DNA of 64,000 nucleotides from Tubiluchus corallicola. Its lineage: Eukaryota > Priapulida > Priapulimorpha > Priapulimorphida > Tubiluchidae. The notes below the pieces were generated by a model. That model was not told the DNA's origin. It did not search any database and saw only the letters and a program-made list of their open reading frames with translations. The stretch spans positions 124,001-188,000 of the forward strand of contig JAQGDQ010000336.1 of the NCBI GenBank assembly GCA_030141605.1, written 5' to 3'. The position numbers and the translations under genes are program-made. Positions 13,634 to 25,200 of the stretch are shown here, in pieces; positions within the stretch are counted from its first letter, which is position 1, and every line of letters starts with the position of its first letter.

Positions 13634-13788
13634 CTGAAAGACCAGTGTATGTAATCGCCTTGCCCTTCAGATTTGTTATGTATGCCCATTTTTCCATTTT
13701 CAGAGCGCTTCCATTGCAAGCAAGCTGTTACAAACCCTGCAATGTGTATCAGCACTGATAGAGCGTAAAGATAAAACAAGTGACTCAT
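13634..13788 (-). CDS. Candidate signal-peptide exon of a small secreted protein
   Basis: The minus-strand ATG at 13788 opens a frame starting MSHLFYLYALSVLIHIAGFV, a typical signal peptide. A short hydrophilic stretch follows, and the exon ends at TTTCAG|GTATAA with two bases of the next codon. A possible second exon starts at 12419 after GTGCAAACAG| in the compatible phase and stays open to a stop at 12089, which would give about 161 residues in all. The downstream part has no recognisable domain, and an AATAAA inside it (about 12265) argues against the full model. The signal exon is plausible; the rest is weak. The product is unknown. Confidence 0.28.
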
Positions 13789-15082
13789 TGTTCTCAAACC
13801 GTTTGTTTAGAAGCGGCTTTTCAACACCTGGTTTAGCCGGATCACAGGTGAGACCTGAAATTGGGTCCTAGTTTTAGCCGTCTTAATAAGCTATAGTCAG
13901 TATTCTCAAAATCGTCCAGCACAAAAGCCGTTGAAAGGCTTAAGTTGCAAATCCTCGTCGTAGCCTACTTCTAGTTTACTGCATTTTAAAAAGTTCAACT
14001 TTTCGAAATTGGTTGTATCCATATCGTTTGCCAAGCTATGTTTCAATGTGCACCAAAGTATATTTAAACTGCGGATTAACCAAACTCACAAGAGAAAGCC
14101 TAATTGCATAAGTTACCCAAAAAGTCGAAAATAAGAAAAAAGGTCAACGTTACGATAACGAGTTGACTTTCAAGTTAAAATTGTTCTAAACGACGTAATG
14201 GAGGCAATTATCTTGCAAAACACCTTAGCTTTTCATGTTTAAATGCTACAAAGTTGTAAAATTAGTGGCGTTTCTCATGTACCGCACACACACAGTAGGG
14301 AAAGTGGGCAGTTACGAAATTTTAACAAAGTGTAAACTGCGTTTATAGTAAAAAAATGCTGTGAAGTTGCTGCAGAAAGATTTTTGTAATTGGTAACAGC
14401 CTGACAGGTAACAGGTAATTGGTAACAAGCTGATTCACGCATATCAGATTGTACATCTTAGATCAGCCAAATTTCTCTTGCAAATACACTCAACAAATTA
14501 TACACTCAACATAATATGTAAACAGATATGTAAACAGAATGATGCAAATCATATTATCATAATAATAAGCAGTATGAAAAAATTGCATACTAACTGTTTT
14601 TATGAAGGTTTAAGAGTATTTGGTGGCTTTCTTCCGTTCTGGCAAGTTTAAAGTTTTATTTGCTCTCTATTCTTTAGTTGCAGCTTCTAAAAACAGCAAG
14701 TAGAAGTCCACAGAACATTACAAAAATTAGATAGATAAACTATATGAAGGAAATAGCAATTTCAGGTATCACGGGTGCACATCCATAAGATAAAAATTAC
14801 GCTTATTTTCAAAAGGAACCTGACATATAATACAATACATTAATACACAGATAAAAGCTCACATTTCAGCAAAATTGTGACAGCAATGAAGTGAGCAAGA
14901 AAATGAAGCGAGCAACAAACCAAAGCAGGTCGTTTATGAAGTAAGAATTAGAGTCATGGGTGTCACTGGTTAACAGGTGTCAACAAGTGTGTTTATATAA
15001 TATATTGAAAAATTCACTTAGTACAAAATTTGACTAGACACGAATGGCAAGACCAGATGAGCCGTAATTTTTTAAAATATAT
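13789..15082. other. No recognised gene
   Basis: AT-rich, with short ORFs only. Nothing structured was noticed. Confidence 0.4.
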
Positions 15083-15661
15083 CAGGTGGCGCAAAAAATT
15101 ACGGTAACAAAAGAGTAACCGAATAAATTGAAAATTGCTGCATTGATATTACAGATGCTTTTGTATAAACAGCAAAAAATTTGTCATTCCCTTAGACGTT
15201 TTCAAAGATTCAGGAAGTTTAAAGAGCTACTAAAAAATAAATGCATAAATGCTGGAAATAACTTTGTGTCTCCATTGCTGTAATTTATAAGTGCTCTATG
15301 TGCCCACGTTTTCTCGCTTCTTTAAGGTGGTTGATTCCAGCACTCAACAGTTTTTGCCTTTAGTTCCTCTGTATCAAGTAGATTTGTGCGGCCATTGTAC
15401 ACTTTCTCTTTAAGGGAATTCAAGATAACATAATCCAGAGGATTAAGCCGCATTTTTTGGCAACAAATCTTTCTTAACGCTTTTTTTCTCTGGTGATGAC
15501 CATGATGTAAACTGGTTGATTCTTTTATTGTTTTGCTCCACGTATTGAGTGCTATAGATGTCACTGAACGTGGCTGTTTTCCCGTTGATGATTAGCTGAC
15601 ATTGTTCCGCTCTAATCTTTTATTCTAGTCTAAACTTCGTCACATTTTTTTGCACCACGCG
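15083..15661 (-). mobile_element. Decayed Tc1/mariner-like DNA transposon, copy 1
   Basis: The left end reads CAGGTGGCGCAAAAAATTAC. The inverse complement of the right end reads CGCGTGGTGCAAAAAAATG, so the ends are related inverted repeats. Inside, a minus-strand frame (15564-15322) contains a C-terminal transposase signature with NPLDY and a downstream EELK-type helix, as in the DDE/D transposases of mariner/maT elements. The acidic residue expected two positions before NPLDY (SPDLNPLDY type) is replaced by arginine, and most of the protein is missing. The copy is therefore inactive. A related relic lies at about 24.9-25.9 kb. Confidence 0.6.
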
Positions 15662-17854
15662 ATACATACACGCTTTCTTTATATAGGTTGACCAGAACAG
15701 AAAGATATTTTTCAGAGTAGATTTGAATCTCGTTTCACTTCTAATTGTGGACCCCTGTTGTAAAAGATGTTATGCACTAAGGTCAGTGTTAAAAGGTTCG
15801 CATTTAAAAGGTTGTCAGGTTTCTTTTGTCTGACATGTTTTCTAGGTTCCGCTTGACAGAATCATCTTACTAGTTTATTTTGGATAACTTGAAGATTTTG
15901 CACAGACGTATTATCAAAACTGTAATACAAGATGGAACTTCTTAATTGAACTGTGGATTTGAAGTATATAAAGAGAAACCAACTGTCCCCTTCAGATAAG
16001 TGGAAAAATATTTTGAATGGTTGATTGCTTGTGTAAAAATTGAAATCTGGAGTTAATCTGAACTCTGAACCATTTTTTGCACAAGATAAGAGCTATTCAT
16101 CGTCTGATCGTCACTCAAAGATACCTTATGGAGTTGCTTCCACAATTCACATATCGTTTTAAAAACCATTTAAATTCACTAAAATAGATTTATCATTTTA
16201 CACTAGACGCTAATAAGCTAGTCTCACACTTTCCAGTATGTAAAGCAAGATTATTTTGAATAAGACAGCTATTACAAGACCAATTCTTCTGTTATTTTCT
16301 TATAAGCTTATCATTTTCAAACATTTCACTTGTTAAACCAAATATATGAAAGTGATGTGTCACCTCCTGTCCAGATGATTATTTGTTTGGGTGTCCGCGT
16401 GTTTGTAAATTATTCATGTTTTAAATAGAACTTCTAGCAACTACAGGTAAGCTTAGATTAAAGCTTGCGATTTTTAACAACTAATTCGGGTAGCAATGGG
16501 ATCTGCCTCATAAAATTATAAAATCTGTTAGGTCTGCATTTCAGATCCTATAATAATAATTTAATTGTATTAAAAGTTAGCGTAATAATGATGCATGTAC
16601 TTTAATTTCTAAACTTGAATCAGCTTTCCAAAATATCATGTAGCTGATATATGTTGCAAAAACCATCACATCTAATGACTATATGGGAAGACCTAATTAA
16701 CTTGAATTAAAGGCGAGTATAAAATTAAATCGCAACTCGTTCTTTATACCTACTAAAATGAAAACAAAACTTGTGAATTTGTCTTTTTCTTTATGGCTGC
16801 TAGGAAAATATTTTTAATCCGGTATTTCTGTTTCAACCCGTTTTATCGATCTCGGTTTTCATTCATTGTATAACTGATTAGTAAGTAAGCCAGTAGTGGT
16901 TTCCTTAATGAAGAATTGCGTAACAGGTCTCTTGTACTGAACAGCACCCTAATTAATGTTGTCTAATGGGTAACTCGTGTTGAAATACATTATTGACGAA
17001 CCGTGTTTAATGGCGGTTGCAAAATATAGAAACTTGGCGTGTTCTTCAAATTTACCCGTGCTTATTGCGCAACATGAGCTTTAAAAACTACTCGAGTTAA
17101 GCAAGGCTATTATGTGTTAATCGCTTTTTGGCTAATCTGAGGAAAAGTGTACAAATACAGTTAATGAGAAAAAGCTAGGCGCATATATAATCACTTAGTA
17201 ACTTGCACTTGTGCAGTGAGGTTAATATCGTATTTCGTGTCACGAGATCTGACAAGAAGCAGTTATACAATGTGTGTGTAAAATCTCCAGCACGGAAACT
17301 GTTTAACGTTACATCAGAAATGACTTTCAAAAGCAAACACATTTTTTTGCAAAAAAAAATCAATTTAAAAATTTCAGTTAAAATTACAAGCCATCCCATT
17401 TTGATCTCGAGTAAAATTTTTGTTTGTTTGGCTTGCCATTGATGTTATTGAAGATTGCTAAGTAGGTTATATGCACATTGGTTGACAGTTGTGCTATACG
17501 AAATCCCTTACATGTAACTAAAATGCACTTACATCCCAAATGGCTTCGTTTAGGTAAAGCAATTAGCAATAAAATTTAAAAATATGTAACGTTTAACATA
17601 TGGAATAAAAAATGAACTACTAATTAATACTATTATATATCTAAGTCATGTACAGACTATAGACCCAGCTTTGAGTTGACGGTTGACATAAAAGATTAAA
17701 GTTTATGGAATAGCTCTCGTTGATTGACACTTTGATGTTTCAATTTGATGTTTTCTGTGGTAGATGAAGATTAAAACATGCGCGCTGTTATTTTGTATCA
17801 CGTGAATTAAGACTCGTCATTGGCGATCAGCCAAATTCAACCAAGACTATGAGG
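15662..17854. other. No recognised gene
   Basis: AT-rich sequence with short ORFs lacking real starts and without recognisable repeats. Confidence 0.4.
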
Positions 17855-18127
17855 TCAGAACACCAGACGTGAGGGATTGTTTTTTATTACGAGTTCCTCT
17901 GTAATAATTACGAGTTCATTGTAGACGAACCAGACCCTAATTATTACCTTGCTTAATTTGACAATTTTTCTGAATAAACAGCTAAACTGACAAGAGTCTT
18001 TCGTTTTTCTCTCTCGATAATAACTCTCGTTTTCATCAATTAACTTTGCGTTTTGCTTTCCTTTACATGATGGTCTGTGGTCACCTTCTTTCATGATCTT
18101 ATATGCCACTTTTTCGCTTGCCTTCAT
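17855..18127 (-). CDS. Weak candidate first exon behind a TATA box
   Basis: The minus-strand ATG at 18127 opens a 90-codon frame rich in K, E and S. A TTATATAGA word lies at 18250-18241, about 115 bp upstream, a reasonable promoter distance. The frame contains AGCAAG|GTAATA after about 60 codons, a possible donor, so the true exon may be shorter than the ORF. No domain, signal peptide or homolog is recognised. It could be a chance frame in AT-rich DNA. Confidence 0.2.
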   Translation of the reverse strand: MKASEKVAYKIMKEGDHRPSCKGKQNAKLIDENESYYRERKTKDSCQFSCLFRKIVKLSKVIIRVWFVYNELVIITEELVIKNNPSRLVF

Positions 18128-18240
18128 GCTACGTCAAGTCTTTTTAAGTCAACTTAAGTTTCAAGTGCCCTTTCAGAACATCTTTAAATCGCTGTTTTTT
18201 TAACTCCGACTCTTCGAGATTCTTGAGCAATTTCTAGCTT

Positions 18241-18250
18241 TCTATATAAG
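18241..18250 (-). promoter_or_regulatory. TATA-like box
   Basis: CTTATATAGA on the minus strand, about 115 bp upstream of the ATG at 18127. Position and match are seen; function is inferred. Confidence 0.25.
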
Positions 18251-20341
18251 CAATCGGCGCCCTTTATTAGAGATATAATTAACACTATATTGAGAACGCT
18301 GGATGCGGTTATCTACTCAATCTCAAAGCTTTGCTGTTTTGCCGCTGTTTTTATACTCGATACGTGAGCACGTTTAAGAACTTCTGCATTTGGAGCATGG
18401 TCCTTATAGGAGATATTTAGAATTTAACTGAAAAGCCTTAGTTTATAAATTAGGCTCTGGTGTTAGGCTATGATTAAGTAAGTCAGCCATTTACTTCTGC
18501 TGCCCTGTAAACTCTGGACTTCATTGTGAGTGTTGAGTCACGTGATGTCCCAGGTCCTTTTTTGCATAAATTAATTTTTTCCTTTATTAATTTATTTCAT
18601 TTAATATATTTGGTCATAAATTTAGCACAAAAATGCAACTCGAATTTAACCTACTTTACATTATAATCCATGTGTTTGTTAGGTAATTGGGTGCAGAGAC
18701 CTTGCTATAGCAGTAAGTATAAATGGAACTATAAATCATAATCAGCATGCACAGCTAAAGGTCATAGAAGCGTAAATCCCATCTACCTGTTTTTGATTTA
18801 TGTTCATATTTAAATTTAACAATTGAATTTGCTATATTTGTGAATTTTAACATGTTGTGGAAATCAAAATTAACAGTTGCTGTTTAAATAAGACTCTTCT
18901 GAAACTTATACAAAAGTTTTTTTTCCTAATGGTTCTTTCTGCAGTCTTCGCTTAATAAACATTGTGTGTACTACTAATTTATGCTAAGAACAAATCATGC
19001 TGTTTTTCTTTAGAAATGTCCATGCAGAGTCCAGGATTGTCCACTCAAATTTGAATAGATGATATTGGATCGGTTAATTTCTTATTTAGTTTGGCATTTT
19101 ACTGGCTGTGATTTAGCACTCAAGGTAGTTTGTTATGGCCGATCTAACTCATTATCAAGAATAATTCGTTAATTCGAAGATGAGGCACTAGACCAGCAGA
19201 TGTTTGAGGACCGGGTGTTTTAACACGCTCATGGCTTGTATGTTTCATTCTATACCGTTATGCACTCAAACAAATCAAAATGAAAGATTTTTGTTGAGAT
19301 TTTACATAAAAGCGATGCCCAGCAACAACCTCCTGTTCACCAGTTCACGTTTAACATCTCTATGCTGCTTTTGGAAATTCTAAACAGTTTACTTCTTCGG
19401 AAATTTTCCGTCATTTGCTGGTACCTCACAGCGTGTGATTCAATTAAAGTTCGTCTGCAAGCGCTCATGGGGTAAAGGACAGCAAAAAGAATTCCATACG
19501 CGCATTTTCCCACAAAGAATCACTAATATTTCCATTATGTGTCTTCAAGTGGCATAATTAACGTCTTTAAAGCTCCAACCTGTATTGTGTTCCTTCAATT
19601 CTGTGCTATGCAGTGTCATACTATTATACAGACATAATGATCTCTCCCATTATCTTGCAGCTGTACGTATGGTCAAGCCATTTGCAATATTATAGAGGTG
19701 TAATATACCTGGTACTAGTGCAAAGTTGAAAGGTCATTCTACAACATGGAGATCGCTATAGGACTGTAAATACAGAAAAAAGAGAACGCGTACAGCCCAT
19801 CTAATCCAGAGAAATAATTATAAAAATCTACTTTGTTCATTAAATTTTTGCTGCATCTATGCTTGGGTTTTATTAATGCAGTGCAATAGTAGGTATTTAT
19901 TTTTTATTCTCATCGCAGCAACTGTTTGCATAACCACCCTTGAAAACTTTGTGAAAATTATAGAGAATACCTGCCGGTATAAAGGTTGCCATGACACCGG
20001 ATAACAGGCTAAAGGCCAATGAAATGGCAATGAAATTTTACAGATATTCTATAATAACACCGTTAATTTGTAATAATAATAGTGGTTTACTGAATATACT
20101 GTGTGTTTTACAACTTCGCGGCTGTTTTCAGTAAGAAGGAAGTGTAATAATTTGTCCTTTAAAATATTACGTGAATTAGCTTCTGTCAGAGAAAAACCAT
20201 GTAGGTGAACGTGTTTGCTTGACATTTTCTCGGCACTTATTACTTCGGTGCTTACAATTTTAGCGAACAACCGGGCATTTACTTCAAAAGCGGGAGTTGC
20301 CGCAGTGGTGCAATGAAGATTTACTAGGCGTCGCCATCGTC
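18251..20341. other. No recognised gene
   Basis: AT-rich; no supported exon or repeat was seen. Confidence 0.4.
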
Positions 20342-20480
20342 GACCTTGCTGTTGCTGTCTCATAACCATTGTTATTGCTGTTTGTTGTGGTTGCTGTAAT
20401 TGCTTTGTTATTGTCATTGTTGTTGTAGTTATTGTTGCCGTAGTCGTCGTTGTCATCGCCACTACTGCGGTTGCTGTTGT
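20342..20480. repeat. Imperfect trinucleotide repeat (TTG/GTT/CTG)
   Basis: A degenerate run dominated by TTG, GTT and CTG triplets. It creates overlapping threonine- and asparagine-rich minus-strand frames (20049-20634) that I reject as coding. Confidence 0.75.
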
Positions 20481-20562
20481 GGATGCCGATTTTTGTCATG
20501 CAGCAAACTAGGCTGTAATGCGAGGCATTGGGTACTCGCTTATTGAATTGTTTCTGTTCAAT

Positions 20563-20597
20563 TGACGTCAAACATATTGGTCTATCGCCCCGCCCCC
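20563..20597. promoter_or_regulatory. CRE palindrome plus GC box
   Basis: A perfect TGACGTCA lies at 20563-20570, and CGCCCCGCCCCC (an Sp1-type GC box in inverse) at 20586-20597. This is a GC-rich island in otherwise AT-rich DNA. It could be a core promoter or enhancer for a minus-strand transcript, or a distal element of the cadherin gene that starts 1.6 kb downstream. The motifs are seen; the role is inferred. Confidence 0.35.
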
Positions 20598-20660
20598 GCT
20601 GCAACGCAAGCACGCTCAGCAGCATTCGGGACAACAGCTCACGCAGGACAATTGTCTAAG

Positions 20661-20800
20661 CTAAACTAAACTAAACTAAACTAAACTAAACTAAACTAAA
20701 CTAAACTAAACTAAACTAAACTAAACTAAACTAAACTAAACTAAACTAAACTAAACTAAACTAAACTAAACTAAACTAAACTAAACTAAACTAAACTAAA
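20661..20800. repeat. (CTAAA)28 pentanucleotide array
   Basis: Exactly 140 bases of perfect CTAAA (TTTAG on the other strand), preceded by a single CTAAG. The perfection indicates recent expansion. It is interstitial and not the usual TTAGGG telomere unit. Confidence 0.97.
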
Positions 20801-22185
20801 CAACATGACAGTCACAATTAATGTCTGATCAGCAGGCAACTGATTGCTCTTTTTCATTCTTTTTCAGAGCAGCAGCTATTTTAACACGAAACTAACACTT
20901 CAAGTAGCCAAAAAATGAGTTTCAATTTAAACAGAATGTTGCGACGAAGTTTCAAAGCATTGCAAAATACAGAGACATAAATGTAATAAAGAAACTAAGC
21001 CAGTTAGCCTTGCCTTACAATAAATGAGTAACAAAAATATTAAGTCTTTCTTGCCTTTAAACATACGAACATCTAGCCTGCGATGTAGTTTTCTATATTA
21101 ATTAGCCATGTGCTCGTCTGCCAGATTTATTAAGTTTTTGTATTTTGCCGTTTGTCAGGCTACGGAAATCGAATAAATTTGACTGTTCCATTCCATAGAT
21201 GACTCTTATATTGAATGCCCGAGTCACATAAGTGCCAATGGTAGCTTTTACCATGATTATAACCAGAAAAATAGCGTAAAATTAGCTAATATTACATTGA
21301 TGCATATTATAAGTTTTGGCCATATTTGAATTAATTTTGACTGTGAAGATCTCATTGAGGTTTATAAAAACTGGCCAGAAAAGAAAACACTTTGTTTTGT
21401 CATTATTTAAAGTTAATCAAATAGTTATTTTTATTTAACTTACAAAGCCATAAACTAAACTAAATTGCGTATTTTCTTTTATTGCAAAACGGTTTAATCA
21501 GCAACTCATAGACGTAAGCGTTGTGAATTTCTCCCTATAAACGAAACTAGACTATATATTTCCACCAATTCAGTTGCAATTTCAATTGACAATAATAAAA
21601 TCTAGAATCAGGTTAATATTTCTCCCGCTAACTAATGAAAAGTTGAGCATCTTTCATAACAGTGTTAGACGGAGCTGTAGCTGAATGTCCCGAACGTATC
21701 TGCTGCATGGGTGTATGAAATGACCCTGCAACCTGAATGGGCAGTCAATTGCCTAGATATATCACTTAAAACGATACTTACCCAGTTGCCAAGGAAACCG
21801 TGTTTTCGTAAAAATTAGAATACAGAATAACTCTATTGTGACGTTACGGTATAAAAATTAGCTAAGAGTTGAACAACAACGAGAACGAAAACGAGACCGA
21901 CCGTTTCTTGGGCTTATACTGGTGCAAACACCTACTGCCCGTTTTATATTCATTATTTTTAGAAAGCTTCACTTTAATTTATAAGCTCAGTTGCTGTTAA
22001 TGAACTTTCTGCCTAATTTATGTTTTAATGAAAAAGCTTGCAAGGTTTTTTGCTGAAAATAATTGACAGGTCCGTCCATCGTGTAACTGAAGTTATGGCA
22101 AGAAATACTGGATAAAGCAGAACAATGTTGGCGGCAATGTAGCTACAACAATGGTTCGGGAAAAGGTTCAGCTTCACCAATTGTC
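20801..22185. other. Upstream region of the cadherin gene
   Basis: No ORF of note. A TATAAAAA at 21850-21857 on the plus strand lies about 330 bp before the cadherin ATG and could position transcription start near 21880. An upstream in-frame ATG (22151) meets a stop before the chosen start. Confidence 0.35.
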
Positions 22186-22252
22186 ATGACACATAATCAT
22201 ATATTTTTCATCGTTTCTGTGGCTATTATAGCTTCAGCAACCCGTAGTCAAG
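22186..22252 (+). CDS. Cadherin exon 1 (signal peptide)
   Basis: The exon encodes [20 protein letters not shown] and ends CAAG|GTAAGA in phase 1. This ATG is chosen because the upstream ATG at 22151 runs into TGA and because the frame gives an ideal signal peptide. Confidence 0.85.
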
Positions 22253-25200
22253 GTAAGAATTAATTAATCAGTTGTTCAGCTTCTTGGCAATTGAAGCGAA
22301 ACGATGTTTTCATACCTTTATAAGCATTGTATATTACATGTTCTGATATATGGAAAATTTAACTATATAAATAATATGTAGCGATAATGTAGCTATGGTT
22401 AGATATGTGTGTATTCACAATTGTCACATTTGTGTGAAAAAAGTAAATTTACAACCTGTTGTAGCAGCAGGTAAAAGCGGAACTCCAGCGGGTTGTCAAG
22501 TAAATTGGTTAATTAAAAAGCTATTCACCAGAAGTAGTTACTTTTTCTTTGTATCTGTGTAAGTGTATACGTGCCTGTTCGTTTTTCAGATTTGTGTGAC
22601 CACAAGGGACCTCCTGGGCCTGTTTTCTTTGAAGCGTTAGAAACAGAAACAGTTGGTAATTACGAATTTTTACTTGCTGTTTATTTTTCGCGTACTTAGC
22701 TTAAAGTAAGCTTATTTTTTGGAACTGAGAATTAAAATTACTTTTAATTTTCCATAGGCCGATGTTAGTTTAAATTTGTAAAAGCGCCAACTCTCACATT
22801 TATTGTTTATCATAAATTTTTCTTGTGTAAATGAAAATAATTGCGTGGAATACGAAATCAGGTCAGTTATTTTATAATTGTTATAGAATATTCTACCCAT
22901 GAATTATTGGACGAATAGGCCTATTATTTTGTATGATTATCGCAATCCTATTGTGGCTATATGAGTGGCATAAGAGCTATAAGTGAATATAATAGATTAT
23001 TATATTAAGGTTCCATGTATATTATTAGTTAGTGATATTTATTTTAGTGTTATGCATTTTTTGGCATTCTAGGTCACGTGGTGGGAAAATTAGACATACA
23101 TGGTTCTAAAACAGAGATTGAACTGGAACAAGTGAACCAGCATGATTTAATTGCGCTCGATCCAGCCACAAGAGAAATCAAACTTATATCGGATTTGCAC
23201 ACTTTTGTGAGTCAGCTGAAAAGGCGTTTCGCACGTTTGCTAACAGTTTGAACGTTTATTTAATCACACTTGTATTTTTGCTGGTCACATTTTTGTAATC
23301 TTTTTGCATGTATATAATATTCTTGAAATTTTTGAATGGATGAACATAAAATTTTCTATTTTTTTAGTCTTTTCATGCATTGGTGAGTATTGCAGTTACT
23401 TTAGGATACAGGATCGTTAGGCTTAGCCCAGTGGTCACTCAAAATAATTAAACTTTCAAAAAATCTTCAGTGTTTGGAGTTTCGCTTGTTTTGCCAGTTG
23501 ATTATTCTCTCAAAGTATTTTAATTCAATAGTGAAACTATTTTAAAAAAGAATTATCCCCAACACTATTCCTACTTATAACCAAAACAGTAATGTTAATT
23601 CAAATCATAACCCTGACATAACCAGCCTTAACTGTTAGTTAAAGGCAGGTTAATCCTAAAACAGAAACATTGGGCTGAGGAACTACTGGGTGGAGACTGA
23701 GACTATAATATAAAACGCCCTGGCCGATCAACAAAGTTAAAAACGCAATATCCTGGTTATGCCATAAAGTTATTAAAGATAAACTTTTTTTATCCAGTAT
23801 GGGTGTGACGCCCAATAATTCTGATCATGAGACAGAATTAAAGGCTAAACTTCATGTTCATTGTTCACACTTAGCAGGTTTATTTTGATGGTGTTCCACT
23901 GTCTTTATTATATAAAGACGCTGACGCAGAGCAATAACTAGGGTCTTTTTTGTTATTCAGATGCAAAATGTGAGTGATCCTGTCAATAATCCCCCAGTTA
24001 TTGCACTGAACATTCGCTGTATTGTGAAAGCTTCTAATAAGGTAAATAAGTATTGATTTGCTCTCTGCTGCATAGTAAACATTTAAAAACGTTGTTTGTG
24101 CTTGCTTGATGTAAACGGCAATAATTGGCTGGCTGCCAGCCTTAGTAATTATTAACATCATTTTATTTCGAATATACTTTACATAAGTAATTCATAAAAA
24201 AGTGTTATCGTTCAAGATTATTTACACAGTTAGTAATAAAACAACATAACGATAGTAAAAATAATTAATGGCCCAGTATTTCTGACAAAATATATAAGCA
24301 GTACAGTTTCTTGCAAATTAACATGTTACAATGTAATCTAGAATTGATTGCAGCTATGCTGTGTTTAAAAAAATGAAATCATTACATTCTAAGCATTCGA
24401 CGCAGTCTCTAGCCATATTAACAATTACCGTTGGTTTCTTATTAAAGCTTTTTTCCTCACAGATCACCTTGCCAAAATATTATATCCATTATCTAACTGA
24501 TAACTATTATAGTTCAGATAACTACTACATACTATAATTATATCTACTTCGGCACTTGTTTACTCAAAAATCTAATAAAATTTAGCGTGAATAGCACAAA
24601 TCAACGTGGTCCAAAATTTTGAAACGTGTTAGTACCGCAATTACAGTTATAATTTTCAAATTCACTTTACTTTTTGCAGCAACAAATAATACCGGTGAAA
24701 GTGGAAATCTTAGACGTAAATGACAACGCTCCGTACTTTCTGAATACACCGTACTTCAGCAATATTAGCGAGGTAAATATAAGAGAAATGTTGTGTTTTG
24801 CGTGCAATAAAATACACTATGAGAAATACGCTATGTTACGAAGTTTTGGTCACGATATTATAAGAAGAAAATAGCGAAATGGCTTGAAAATTGCCACACT
24901 GATGTCTGATGTTATAGACGCTTGTGAATAAACACGAAAGATTTTAGGTCATTTCCTTGGACGTTCCCAAAGATAAAGAAGTTTTAAAACAACGAGTCAG
25001 AAAATTAATGCTGTAAAAATGCTTGTATTAATACTGTTACAGCGAATGCTACTCGCAATTGTAATAAATTAGTCATGCCTAAAATTCGAATAGAACACAA
25101 ACGTTCAGCAATGCCTGTTGTAATTAGAACCATAAATAGTAATGCCTTACTTCTTTCTAAATTGTAGTAATAGACATATTGCTACAGTTGGTCGTTTTTT

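Noticed and set aside
20049-20634. Overlapping Thr- and Asn-rich minus-strand ORFs
   Set aside because: They are readings of an imperfect trinucleotide repeat in two frames.
20661-20800. CTAAA array as a telomere
   Set aside because: It is interstitial, flanked by unique DNA, and a pentamer rather than the TTAGGG unit expected in most animals.
24674-24874. 66-codon plus-strand ORF as a separate gene
   Set aside because: It is cadherin exon 5 read through its donor into intron 5.
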